Shown one piece after another: positions 1 to 8,273 of a stretch of 64,000 nt of DNA. Where the stretch lies: NCBI RefSeq assembly GCF_030268005.1, contig NZ_BRZC01000004.1:1002885-1066884 (forward strand). The letters run 5' to 3'. The stretch comes from Microbacterium arabinogalactanolyticum. GTDB lineage: Bacteria > Actinomycetota > Actinomycetes > Actinomycetales > Microbacteriaceae. The notes under the pieces were generated by a model. The model saw only the letters and a program-made list of their open reading frames with translations. It searched no databases and was not told the DNA's origin. The translations under genes and the position numbers were made by a program. The first letter of the stretch is position 1. Each line of letters opens with the position of its first letter.

Positions 1-224
1 CTTCGTCGAACCGATCGGCGCGACAGCCTTCGAGCCTATGCCTGTGTCCCTCCTGAAGGCAAGAGGAAATCCCTTTCCGATGCTGCGGATGCTCCCGCCG
101 CGGCCCGCTCATCGAGCCCGACCAAAGCAGGCGCCGGCATTCGGTCATTCCGACAGACGGCACGGGGCGGCCGGACCGCAGGATGGACTCCCGGGACCGC
201 ACCGGCGACAGCGAAGGAGCATCG
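1..224. other. Left window edge, no gene assigned
   Basis: Two forward frames stay open across this stretch, so the 3' end of a gene starting outside the window cannot be excluded, but no family is recognisable. No convincing promoter is visible. The last bases (214-219, AAGGAG) are the ribosome binding site of the next gene. Confidence 0.3.
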
Positions 225-1367
225 ATGCAGGAGAACGCCGACGATCTGATCGCGGACATCCAGCGCCTGGTGAGCTGCGAGTCGCCCTCGCACGACCTCG
301 AGGCGGTCGGACGCAGCGCGGACGCCGTCGCGGAGCTCGGCATCCGGCTGCTGGGCGCGGCGCCCGAGCGCGTGGTGATCGACGGCTGCACCCACCTGCG
401 GTGGCGGTTCGGGACTGCGGCGCGAGTGCTGGTGCTCGGGCATCACGACACGGTGTGGCCGCTGGGATCGCTCCAGGCGCACCCGGCAGAAGTCGTCGAC
501 GGCAGGCTGCGCGGGCCGGGGTCGTTCGACATGAAGGCAGGGCTCGTCATGGCCCTGCACGCGGTCGCCGCACTGCCCGATCGCGACGGCGTGACCGTGC
601 TGGTGACCGGCGACGAGGAGCCCGGATCGCCCACCTCGCGAACGCTGATCGAGCAGGAGGCCCGTGGCTGCGAGGCAGCGCTGATCCTCGAGGCCGCGGG
701 CACCGGCGGCGCACTGAAGATCGCACGCAAAGGCGTCTCCCGGTACGAGGTGCACGTTCACGGGCGAGCGGCGCACGCCGGTCTGGAGCCGGAGAACGGC
801 GTCAACGCCACCATCGAGCTCTCCCACCAGGTGCAGGCCGTGGCTGCGCTGTCCGATCCCGTGCGGGGCACCACGGTGACGCCGACAACGGCGAACGGCG
901 GGACCACGTCGAACACGGTTCCCGCCCGGGCCTCGTTCAGCGTCGACGTCCGCGCCGCCTCGGTCGCCGAGCAGCACCGCACGCACGACGCCATCACCGC
1001 GCTGCGCCCCCGCCTCGCGGGGGCGTCGGTGCGCGTCGAGGGCGGCATCAACCGGCCGCCTCTCGAGCCCGAAGCATCCGCCGCACTGTTCGCTCGTGCC
1101 GCGCGGATCGCCGCGCGCATCGGGCTCCCGCCCTTGCAGGCGGTGTCGGTCGGCGGGGCATCCGACGGCAACTTCACTGCCGGCGTCGGCACACCGACGC
1201 TCGACGGCCTCGGCGCCGTCGGCGGCGGCGCGCACGCCGAGGACGAGCACGTGCTGGTGGCTGAGCTCCCCGGTCGCACGCGACTGCTGACCGAGCTCAT
1301 CGCCGACCTGCTCGCCTCCCCCGAGGCCGCCTCCGCACAGGCCCGGACCGCGCCGGAGCGGGTGTGA
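225..1367 (+). CDS. M20 family metallopeptidase (N-acyl-L-amino-acid hydrolase / carboxypeptidase G2-like)
   Basis: A 380-residue zinc-dependent amidohydrolase of the M20/CPG2 group. Visible metal and catalytic motifs are GHHDTVWP (about residues 72-79), FDMKAG (about 101-106, bridging Asp) and TGDEEPGSP (about 128-136, catalytic Glu pair); the dimerisation insert with GRAAHAG follows. A start at ATG 225 is chosen over ATG 183 because AAGGAG lies five bases upstream. The stop overlaps the GTG of the next gene by four bases, so the two are translationally coupled. Because the partners are a GNAT acyltransferase and an N-succinylamino-acid racemase-like enolase, the inferred role is release of the free L-amino acid from an N-succinyl (or other N-acyl) intermediate. 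Carboxypeptidase activity on folate-like or peptide substrates is the alternative. Confidence 0.85.
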   Translation: MQENADDLIADIQRLVSCESPSHDLEAVGRSADAVAELGIRLLGAAPERVVIDGCTHLRWRFGTAARVLVLGHHDTVWPLGSLQAHPAEVVDGRLRGPGSFDMKAGLVMALHAVAALPDRDGVTVLVTGDEEPGSPTSRTLIEQEARGCEAALILEAAGTGGALKIARKGVSRYEVHVHGRAAHAGLEPENGVNATIELSHQVQAVAALSDPVRGTTVTPTTANGGTTSNTVPARASFSVDVRAASVAEQHRTHDAITALRPRLAGASVRVEGGINRPPLEPEASAALFARAARIAARIGLPPLQAVSVGGASDGNFTAGVGTPTLDGLGAVGGGAHAEDEHVLVAELPGRTRLLTELIADLLASPEAASAQARTAPERV

Positions 1368-2227
1368 GCACCGCGCCGGATGCCGTCGCGGCCGCGCGGG
1401 CGGATGCCGCCGCCGCGGCCGCCTCGACGGGGATGCGGATCGAGCTGATCGACCGCATCGACGATCACGCGCGCATCCGCGCCCTGATCGAAGAGGTCTG
1501 GAGCACCGGCGCCACCAACCCTCCGGTCACCGCCGACATGCTCGCAGCGATGCGCACGGCGGGCGGCTACGTCGCCGGCGCCTTCGATGCGCAGGGACTC
1601 GCCGCCGCCTGCCTGGGCTTCTTCGCTCCTCCCGGCGAGCGCCGACTGCACAGTCACATCGCCGGGGCTCTCCCCCGCACCCGCGGTACGGGCATCGGGT
1701 TCGCCCTGAAACTGCACCAGCGCGCCTGGGCGCTGGAGCACGGCGCCGAGATTATCACCTGGACCTTCGACCCGCTGATCCGCCGCAATGCGCACTTCAA
1801 CCTCGGCAAGCTCGGCGCCGCCGTCGGCGAGTACCTCCCCGACCTGTACGGCTCGATGGACGATGCCATCAACAGGGACGACATCACCGACCGCCTGATG
1901 GCCCGATGGCGGCTGCTGAGCCCCGGAGCGCGCGAGGCGTCCGCGGGCCGCCCGCGCACCTGCACCGTCTCAGCCGTGCCGGATGCCGCGATCGCGCTCC
2001 GCGCCGACGCCGAGGGCCGGCCGGTGCTCGGGAATGCGGACGCCGCCACGGTGCTCGTCGCCGTCCCGGCCGACATCGAGGCGATGCGCGCAGAGGATCC
2101 CGCCCGATCCGCGGCCTGGCGCCTCGCGATCAGGAGGACGCTGGGCGCGCTCCTGGCCGATGGCGCGGTGGTGCGCGGATTCGACCGCGCGGGCTGGTAC
2201 ATCATCGACAGAACGGAGACGCCATGA
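1364..2227 (+). CDS. GNAT family acyltransferase (COG3375-like)
   Basis: A 287-residue protein with a predicted GNAT fold. Family hallmarks are the acyl-CoA loop region (RTRGTGIGFALKLHQR, about 100-115) followed by ITWTFDPLIRRNAHFNLGKL and a conserved YGSMDDAIN/TDRLMARW segment. It starts with GTG, overlapping the M20 stop by four bases (GTGA), and ends overlapping the racemase ATG (ATGA). The N-terminal 20 residues are Ala-rich and may be dispensable. In Geobacillus kaustophilus a homologous GNAT/NSAR/desuccinylase trio converts D- to L-amino acids: the GNAT member N-succinylates the D-amino acid. The same role is inferred here from operon structure; the substrate is not proven. Confidence 0.8.
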   Translation: MSTAPDAVAAARADAAAAAASTGMRIELIDRIDDHARIRALIEEVWSTGATNPPVTADMLAAMRTAGGYVAGAFDAQGLAAACLGFFAPPGERRLHSHIAGALPRTRGTGIGFALKLHQRAWALEHGAEIITWTFDPLIRRNAHFNLGKLGAAVGEYLPDLYGSMDDAINRDDITDRLMARWRLLSPGAREASAGRPRTCTVSAVPDAAIALRADAEGRPVLGNADAATVLVAVPADIEAMRAEDPARSAAWRLAIRRTLGALLADGAVVRGFDRAGWYIIDRTETP

Positions 2228-3330
2228 GACTCAGAGGCGTGGAGATCCTGCACATCGCGATGCCGCTCGTGGGCGCGTTCCGCACCTCCTTCGGCACCGA
2301 GGCGGTGCGCGAGACGCTGCTGCTGCGGGCGGTGACGGATGAGGCGGAGGGCTGGGGCGAGTGCGGTGCGAGCGAGGCGCCGCTGTACTCGGGCGAGTAC
2401 ACGCTGGGGGCCGCCGATGTGCTGCGCCGGCACCTCATCCCCGCACTGTCCGGACTGCCGGATCTGGACGGGCACAGGGTGGCACCCGCGCTGTCGCGAT
2501 TCAAGGAGAACCGCCTGGCCAAGGCGGCGCTGGAGACGGCGATCCTCGACGCAGACCTGCGCGGGCGCGGGGAATCCCTCTCCCACGCGCTCGGTGCGGT
2601 GCGCACGAGCGTGCCCAGCGGCGTCTCCGTCGGGATCGCCGACTCCATCCCCGAGCTGCTCGACACCGTCGAGGGGTACCTCGACGACGGATACCTGCGC
2701 ATCAAGCTGAAGATCGAGCCGGGCTGGGACCTGGAGCCGGTCCGCGCGGTACGGGAGCGCTTCGGCGACATCATGCTGCAGGTGGACGCGAACGCCGCCT
2801 ACGAGCGGGCCGACATCGACCATCTGCTCGCCCTCGACGCGTTCGCACTCTCCCTCGTGGAGCAGCCGCTGCCCATGGACGACCTGCTCGGCCACGCGGC
2901 CCTCGCGCGGCGCCTGGCGACCCCCATCTGCCTGGACGAGTCGATCCTGTCCGCCCGCGCAGCCGCGACCGCCATCGAGCTCGGCGCGTGCCGGATCGTG
3001 AACATCAAGGCCGGGCGCGTGGGCGGCTACCTGGAGTCCCGGCGCATCCACGACGTCTGCGCCGCTCACGGCGTGCCCGTCTGGTGCGGTGGGATGCTGG
3101 AGACCGGGATCGGCCGGGCCGCCAACGTGGCACTCGCCGCGCTGCCGGGGTTCACGCTGCCTGGCGACACCTCGGCATCCGAGCGGTACTTCGACGAGGA
3201 CCTCACCGAGCCGTTCCGCCTCGTGGACGGCCATCTCGAGGTGCCGACGGGTCCTGGCATCGGGGTCGCGCCCGATCCGGACAGGCTCGCGCGGTACACG
3301 GTCGCCCGCGAATGGGTGCCGGTGTCATGA
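2224..3330 (+). CDS. N-succinylamino-acid racemase / o-succinylbenzoate synthase-type enolase superfamily enzyme
   Basis: A 368-residue member of the enolase superfamily, muconate-lactonising subgroup. It shows the acid/base lysine pair (KLK at 161-163 and the Lys of NIKAG at 262), the three Mg ligands Asp188 (VDAN), Glu213 (VEQP) and Asp238 (LDES), and the NSAR/OSBS C-terminal signature WCGGMLETGIGR. It is the third gene of an overlapping operon (ATGA with the GNAT gene). A menaquinone role (OSBS, menC) is possible because the families cannot be separated by sequence alone, but no other men gene is nearby and the GNAT and M20 neighbours favour racemisation of N-succinyl amino acids. Confidence 0.85.
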   Translation: MRLRGVEILHIAMPLVGAFRTSFGTEAVRETLLLRAVTDEAEGWGECGASEAPLYSGEYTLGAADVLRRHLIPALSGLPDLDGHRVAPALSRFKENRLAKAALETAILDADLRGRGESLSHALGAVRTSVPSGVSVGIADSIPELLDTVEGYLDDGYLRIKLKIEPGWDLEPVRAVRERFGDIMLQVDANAAYERADIDHLLALDAFALSLVEQPLPMDDLLGHAALARRLATPICLDESILSARAAATAIELGACRIVNIKAGRVGGYLESRRIHDVCAAHGVPVWCGGMLETGIGRAANVALAALPGFTLPGDTSASERYFDEDLTEPFRLVDGHLEVPTGPGIGVAPDPDRLARYTVAREWVPVS

Positions 3331-3360
3331 GCACGACCGACCCTGTCACGGCCCCGATGC

Positions 3361-3366
3361 TAGCCT
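3361..3366 (+). promoter_or_regulatory. -10 box (TAGCCT) for a leaderless start
   Basis: TAGCCT lies seven bases before GTG 3374, the spacing expected when transcription begins at the start codon. No Shine-Dalgarno sequence precedes the GTG or the later in-frame ATG at 3386. Confidence 0.55.
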
Positions 3367-3373
3367 CGCAGAC

Positions 3374-4996
3374 GTGCGCCCCGCGATGAACCACCGGCCC
3401 CAGGCGAGCCTGGTGCACGTCATGGAGGAGCTGGGCGGAACGCTTCTGGACGTGGTCGCCGGCGAGGTGTCGGCCGACCGCTTCATCGAGGCGGTCGCCA
3501 TCCACGATCCGCGTGACGAGCCCGAGGCTCCGCGCAACGCGATCGTGCTCGGGGTCGGCCTGGAGAACAGCGCCGAGGTGCTGCAGGTGATCACGCGCCT
3601 GGGCCTGAGCGGCGCCGCGGGCCTGGTGGTGCGTGCACCGTTCGCGGCCGACGACGACCTGGTGGCCGCGGCGCGGCAGACCGGGGTGGTCCTGTTCACG
3701 CTGTCCCGCGGCACCACCTGGGCGCACCTGGCCGGCCTGTTCCGGGCGCTGATGACCCCCGGTGGCCCGGACGACGCACGACCGGTCACCTTCGGCGGCA
3801 TCCTCGCCGGTGACCTGTTCGCGATGGCCAACGCCATCGCGGCGCTGCTCGAGGCGCCGGTGACGATCGAGGACCGCAACGCGCAGCTGCTGGCCTTCTC
3901 GCACGCGCCGGAGAGCAGCGCTCCGACCGCCGCACGCGGACGGCAGCTCCCGCAGCACTACACCCGCCTGCTCGAGGAGGCCGGTGTCCTGCAGGAGATC
4001 ACCCGCAGCGACTCCCCCGTCGTCGTGCCGCCGCTGGACGATCCGGACAGCAGCCGGACGGTCATGGCCGTGCGCGCCGGTGACGAGATGCTCGGCACCA
4101 TCTGGGTGGCCTCGTCCACGCCGCTCAGCGAGGAGGGCATGCGGGCTCTCCGCGATTCGGCGCGCCTCGTCGCGATGCACCTCGTGTGGCAGCGCACCGA
4201 CGCGGATGCCGAGCGGCGCCTGCGCGCGGACCAGCTGCGCAGCGTGCTCGACGGCGGCCCCGGCGCCGCGGAGGCGGCTCACCGGCTGGGCCTGCGCGAG
4301 GAACCGGCCGTGGTGCTGGCGCTGTCGCTGCACGCCCCCGCGACGGACCAGCTGCCGCACGCCGCGCTCGCAGCGGAGCGCAAGCGCATCGCGGACGCCT
4401 TCTCGGTGCACCTGCTGTTCGCGCAGCCGCGATCCATCGTGGGGCTGATCGGCGATGTCGCCTACGGTGTGCTCCCGGTGGTCGCGACGACGCCGGATGC
4501 CGAGGAGAGCGCGGTGCGTCTGGCGAACGAGTTCCTCACCCGGGTGCGCTCCTCGCAGCGGCTGTTCATCACGATCGGCGGCGTGGTGCAGGAGATCTCG
4601 CAGCTCCCCCGATCGCGCTCCAGCGCCGACCGCGCGATGCGCGTGCTGCGCGCCGACGTCGTGGGCACCCAGGTCGCCCGCCTGGAGGATGTGCACGCCG
4701 AGTCGCTGCTGCTCGAGCTCACCGGCGCGGCGCGCGACGTCCCCTCCGGTCCGCTGGCGCGCCTGATGGCCTACGACGAGACGCATCAGGCCAGCCTGGT
4801 GGACACCCTCCGCGCCTGGCTGGATGCGATGGGCGACGTGACCGCCGCATCGGCGGCGATGTTCGTGCACCAGAACACGTTCCGCTACCGGCTGCGTCGC
4901 GTCGCCGAGGTGGGCAGACTCGACCTCGACGACCCGAGCGCACGGTTCGCCGTGCAGCTGCAGCTGCGCCTGATCGACATCAGACGGGACCGCTGA
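3374..4996 (+). CDS. PucR family transcriptional regulator
   Basis: A 540-residue regulator with the PucR layout: an N-terminal PucR-type sensory region (roughly residues 10-140), a GAF-like central part and a C-terminal HTH_30 domain whose signature is FVHQNTFRYRLRRVAEVGRLDLDDP (about 495-520 in total; the key part is NTFRYRLRR). Such proteins control catabolism of purines, amino acids or polyamines. It sits between the D-amino-acid operon and the convergent peptide-transport operon and overlaps the oligopeptidase gene tail to tail by 17 bases, so it is the obvious candidate regulator of both. The GTG start is chosen from the -10 box; ATG 3386 is the alternative. Confidence 0.85.
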   Translation: MRPAMNHRPQASLVHVMEELGGTLLDVVAGEVSADRFIEAVAIHDPRDEPEAPRNAIVLGVGLENSAEVLQVITRLGLSGAAGLVVRAPFAADDDLVAAARQTGVVLFTLSRGTTWAHLAGLFRALMTPGGPDDARPVTFGGILAGDLFAMANAIAALLEAPVTIEDRNAQLLAFSHAPESSAPTAARGRQLPQHYTRLLEEAGVLQEITRSDSPVVVPPLDDPDSSRTVMAVRAGDEMLGTIWVASSTPLSEEGMRALRDSARLVAMHLVWQRTDADAERRLRADQLRSVLDGGPGAAEAAHRLGLREEPAVVLALSLHAPATDQLPHAALAAERKRIADAFSVHLLFAQPRSIVGLIGDVAYGVLPVVATTPDAEESAVRLANEFLTRVRSSQRLFITIGGVVQEISQLPRSRSSADRAMRVLRADVVGTQVARLEDVHAESLLLELTGAARDVPSGPLARLMAYDETHQASLVDTLRAWLDAMGDVTAASAAMFVHQNTFRYRLRRVAEVGRLDLDDPSARFAVQLQLRLIDIRRDR

Positions 4997-7058
4997 GTCC
5001 CAGCGCTCCCATCAGGACGGCGAGCCATTCGGCGTCCTGCGCCTGCAGCACGGCCGCGCTGGTGCCGGCGCCGTGCCCGGCGTTCTCGAACACGTGCAGC
5101 AGGATCGGCTGCTCGCCGCGCTGGGCGGCCTGCATCCGTGCGACGAACTTGCGCGCCTGCGCCGGAGGGCAGCGCGGGTCGGTGTCGCCCGCCTGCACGT
5201 AGACCGTCGGGAACGCGGCGGGCGCGACCAGTTCGTAGGGCGAGGAGCGACGCAGGCGCTCGACATCGGCGGGGTCGCCCGGGTCGCCCCACGCCTTGCG
5301 GATCACGAACTCGAGGTAGGGGATGCGGATGCCGCCGATGAGGTCGAGCAGAGGGGCGCGCGGCAGGACGGCGCACCAGAGCTGCGGATGCTCGGTGACG
5401 GCGACACCGCACATGAGCCCGCCGTCGGAGCCGCCGGTGAGCGCCAGCATCCGCGGCTCGCTGGTGCCCTGCGCGATCAGGTCCTGCGCGACCGCGAGCA
5501 GGTCCGCATCGCGCACACGACGGTTCTCCCGGTCCGCCGCGCGGAACCAATCGCGCCCGAATTCACCGCCGCCGCGCAGATAGGCCTGAACGACTGTGCC
5601 GCCGGCCGTGACGAAGGCGGCCAGGTCGGGCTGGTATCCGGGGAGGGTCGGGATGCCCGCCGCGCCGTACGCCGAGATCAGTGCGGGGGCCGGTCCGGCA
5701 GGCAGGCCATCGGGCCGCACCACGTGGTACGGCACGGCGGTGCCGTCGGCCGAGGTCGCCGAGCGGTACTCGACCGATGCCGCCACCCGCACCGCCGGCG
5801 CGATCAGCTCGTCGACGCGGTCGTCACCGGGCCGATGCCGGTGCACGCTCCACGAGGTGGTCAGCGTCGAGAACGCGAAGAGGAACTCGCCGCTGCCGTC
5901 GTCGGGGTCCAAGCCGGTCAGGGGGAAGAAGGATGCGCCCAGCGCACCGTCGGCCGGCAGCGGCACCTCACCGGCATCCGCGCACCGAACCTCGGCACCG
6001 CGGTCACGCGGGTCGCCGTCGGCGCCTGCGACGGACAGCACCCGGATCCGCGCCGCGGTCTCCGCGAAGCCGCTGAGATACAGATGCCCGCCGACCGGAG
6101 TGAGCGAGCGGAGCACCGTCTCGCTCTCCGGCACCAGGACGCGCCAGGTGGAGGTGTCCTCGGGATGCGGCTCGTCGAGGTCGATCGCGACGACCCTCCC
6201 CCGCGGCGAGCCGTGGTCGGTCACCGCGACATACGCATCGCCGACGATGTGTCCGGCGATCGTGTCGGCGCAGTCGTGGATGAAGCGCCGCCACGGGGCC
6301 CGCGAGGCGAGGTCGCGGACAGCGACCGGTATCGGCGTGCCGACCCGGTGGCTGGCGACCGCCCATCGTCCGTCGCGGGAGAACTGGATGCGGGTGTACT
6401 CCCGGGACCCCGCCGGTACGGGGATGTCCTCGACAGCGGAGGGCCCGTGGTCCCCCAGCATCCGCCGGTACACGACCTGACGGAAGTCCGCGGCCGAACC
6501 GGCGAGGGCGAGGAAGAAGAACCCCGCGCCGTCGGGCAGCCAGGAGACGCCGCCGCCCCAGGCGCTGTGCAGGATCTCGGCGGGTGCGTCGTCACGGATC
6601 CGGCCGGTGTCGACGTCGACGAGGCGGATGCTGTTGTGCTCGCTGCCGTCGGTGCAGACCCCGAGCGCCAGCACCCGTCCGTCCGGAGAGGGTGCCAACC
6701 AGGAGAGCACGGCCGACCGACCGGGTTCGTCGAACGTCGAGAGGGCGACGAGCTCCCGGCCCGCGCCGTAGGGCTCGGAGGCGACCAGGACGGAATCCCC
6801 CTCCATGCGGAACCAGCGACCTCCGCCATGTCGCGGGAGGTCGGGTCTGGCACCGCGCTCATGCTCGACGATCAGTGCGCGTGCGGCATCCGTCTTCCCG
6901 GCGGCCCCGATGACGTCGGCCGCGAGCTCGGCCTGCGCCCGCTGCCAGGCGCGCACCTCCTCGGTCTCGCCCTCCAGCCAGCGGTACGGGTCGGGTATCG
7001 GGATGCCCGCGACGCGCTCCACGACGTCGTCGACGCGGGCGGGCGGGTACGCGATCAT
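4980..7058 (-). CDS. S9 family prolyl oligopeptidase
   Basis: A 692-residue serine peptidase of the prolyl oligopeptidase family, full length. It begins with the typical N-terminus DPYRWLEG, continues as a seven-bladed propeller and ends in an alpha/beta hydrolase domain. The nucleophile motif is GGSDGG (Ser near 544); the Asp is in AGDTDP (near 625-627) and the His in ENAGHGAG (near 662). No signal peptide is seen, so it should act on short peptides in the cytoplasm. The start overlaps the stop of the upstream esterase gene (ATGA). It is the last gene of the minus-strand peptide operon, consistent with cutting imported peptides. Confidence 0.9.
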   Translation of the reverse strand: MIAYPPARVDDVVERVAGIPIPDPYRWLEGETEEVRAWQRAQAELAADVIGAAGKTDAARALIVEHERGARPDLPRHGGGRWFRMEGDSVLVASEPYGAGRELVALSTFDEPGRSAVLSWLAPSPDGRVLALGVCTDGSEHNSIRLVDVDTGRIRDDAPAEILHSAWGGGVSWLPDGAGFFFLALAGSAADFRQVVYRRMLGDHGPSAVEDIPVPAGSREYTRIQFSRDGRWAVASHRVGTPIPVAVRDLASRAPWRRFIHDCADTIAGHIVGDAYVAVTDHGSPRGRVVAIDLDEPHPEDTSTWRVLVPESETVLRSLTPVGGHLYLSGFAETAARIRVLSVAGADGDPRDRGAEVRCADAGEVPLPADGALGASFFPLTGLDPDDGSGEFLFAFSTLTTSWSVHRHRPGDDRVDELIAPAVRVAASVEYRSATSADGTAVPYHVVRPDGLPAGPAPALISAYGAAGIPTLPGYQPDLAAFVTAGGTVVQAYLRGGGEFGRDWFRAADRENRRVRDADLLAVAQDLIAQGTSEPRMLALTGGSDGGLMCGVAVTEHPQLWCAVLPRAPLLDLIGGIRIPYLEFVIRKAWGDPGDPADVERLRRSSPYELVAPAAFPTVYVQAGDTDPRCPPAQARKFVARMQAAQRGEQPILLHVFENAGHGAGTSAAVLQAQDAEWLAVLMGALGLSGPV

Positions 7059-8263
7059 CGGCCCGCCTGCGCATTCGGCGCGTCGAACTCGGCCCTCAGC
7101 CGCTCGAACGCCCCCGGAGCGGCGCGCACGCGGGTGAAGTGGACCAGCGCGTCGAAGGCGCCGGGGACGTCGGGCAGTGCCTCGCGTCCTCCCCCGACCA
7201 GCATCGCGTCGACGCCCGCGAAGGCATCCGCGTCGAGCCCGCGCAGGTCGATCAGCGCCGCGCTCGCGCCCGCGACCATCCCGTCGAGCGCCCGTTCGAG
7301 CGTGCCCGGCTCCGTGCCGCGCTCACGCAGCTCGACATCGCAATCGTAGGGACGCGGCGAGCGCTGTGTGAACACCACGACCGGGCCTGTGCCGTAGGTC
7401 GTCCCGATCACCCGCAGATCGTCGCCGAACCGGTCGGCCAGCAGCGCCCCCATCCAGTCGCGCCCCTCCAGGGGCGCACGGCGCACATGGGTGTCGTGGG
7501 CGTAGACGAGGATGCGGGGCTCACGGGCCGCGATCCACGTCACGGTGTCGGCCATGAACGACTCACGCGGATAGGGGCCCGCCCCGCCCGCCCAGTCGAG
7601 CTCGGCGAGGAACGCGTCGATCGAGGCCGCGCACCGCAGGGCGATCTCATCGTCCTGGGCGCGGACGCGCGCGAGCAGTACCTGCAGAGAGGTGATGAAC
7701 TCCGCCCGCGCATCGTCCGGCATCTCCGCGTAGGCGATCGCCGCGTCGGTGCGGCCGCCGAGGTCGGTGCGCCGCAGCAGCTCTTCGTCGCCGGGCTCGG
7801 GCGCGATGCGCGCGAGGCAGGCGCGCACGGCCGTTCCCGGCGAGGTCGACGAGCCGGGGAGATCCATGCCGTAGAACCGCACGTCACCGCCGGCCGCGTT
7901 CCACTCCCGCATCCAGATGAGCTGCCGGCGGATGCCGTCGGATTCACCGAACCCGTAGGTGATGCCCGCGCGCGCGATGTCCTCGACATCTCCCGACCCG
8001 CCGTGGATCCACTCGTCGATCAGCAGGCCCTCGGCGAAGCCGGACTCCATCACGAACGCCGTGACGCCGTGGTCCTGCACCAGTGTGCGCAGCAGTGCGT
8101 CGCCGAGGGCGGTGAACTCGACCACGCTGTGCGCGGCCTCGCCCAGTGCCACCACCCTGGCATCGCCGATGAGCGCGCCGATCGCCTCGGGAGCCGGGAA
8201 CCCGGGCCGCGCGGGGTCGACCGTCGGTATCGATGTGACCCGCTTCGCGATCTGCGCGCTCAT
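7055..8263 (-). CDS. Erythromycin esterase family protein
   Basis: A 402-residue protein of the erythromycin esterase (EreA/EreB, PF05139) fold. The family motif LGEAAHSVVEF (Glu42, His45) and ESGFAEG, YGMDLPGS and YAHDTHVRR segments are all present. Known members hydrolyse macrolide lactones, but many environmental members have no such activity. It lies between an oligopeptide-binding lipoprotein (10 bases upstream) and an S9 peptidase (overlapping), so a role in hydrolysing a peptide-derived ester, lactone or amide is at least as likely as antibiotic resistance. Confidence 0.8.
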   Translation of the reverse strand: MSAQIAKRVTSIPTVDPARPGFPAPEAIGALIGDARVVALGEAAHSVVEFTALGDALLRTLVQDHGVTAFVMESGFAEGLLIDEWIHGGSGDVEDIARAGITYGFGESDGIRRQLIWMREWNAAGGDVRFYGMDLPGSSTSPGTAVRACLARIAPEPGDEELLRRTDLGGRTDAAIAYAEMPDDARAEFITSLQVLLARVRAQDDEIALRCAASIDAFLAELDWAGGAGPYPRESFMADTVTWIAAREPRILVYAHDTHVRRAPLEGRDWMGALLADRFGDDLRVIGTTYGTGPVVVFTQRSPRPYDCDVELRERGTEPGTLERALDGMVAGASAALIDLRGLDADAFAGVDAMLVGGGREALPDVPGAFDALVHFTRVRAAPGAFERLRAEFDAPNAQAGR

Positions 8264-8273
8264 CGACGGCGTC

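Noticed and set aside
2224..3330. Naming the enolase-superfamily gene menC
   Set aside because: NSAR and OSBS share the same residues; there are no other menaquinone genes here, and the GNAT and M20 partners fit racemisation.
7055..8263. Calling the Ere-family protein a macrolide resistance gene
   Set aside because: Family membership alone is not enough and the operon context points to peptide metabolism.
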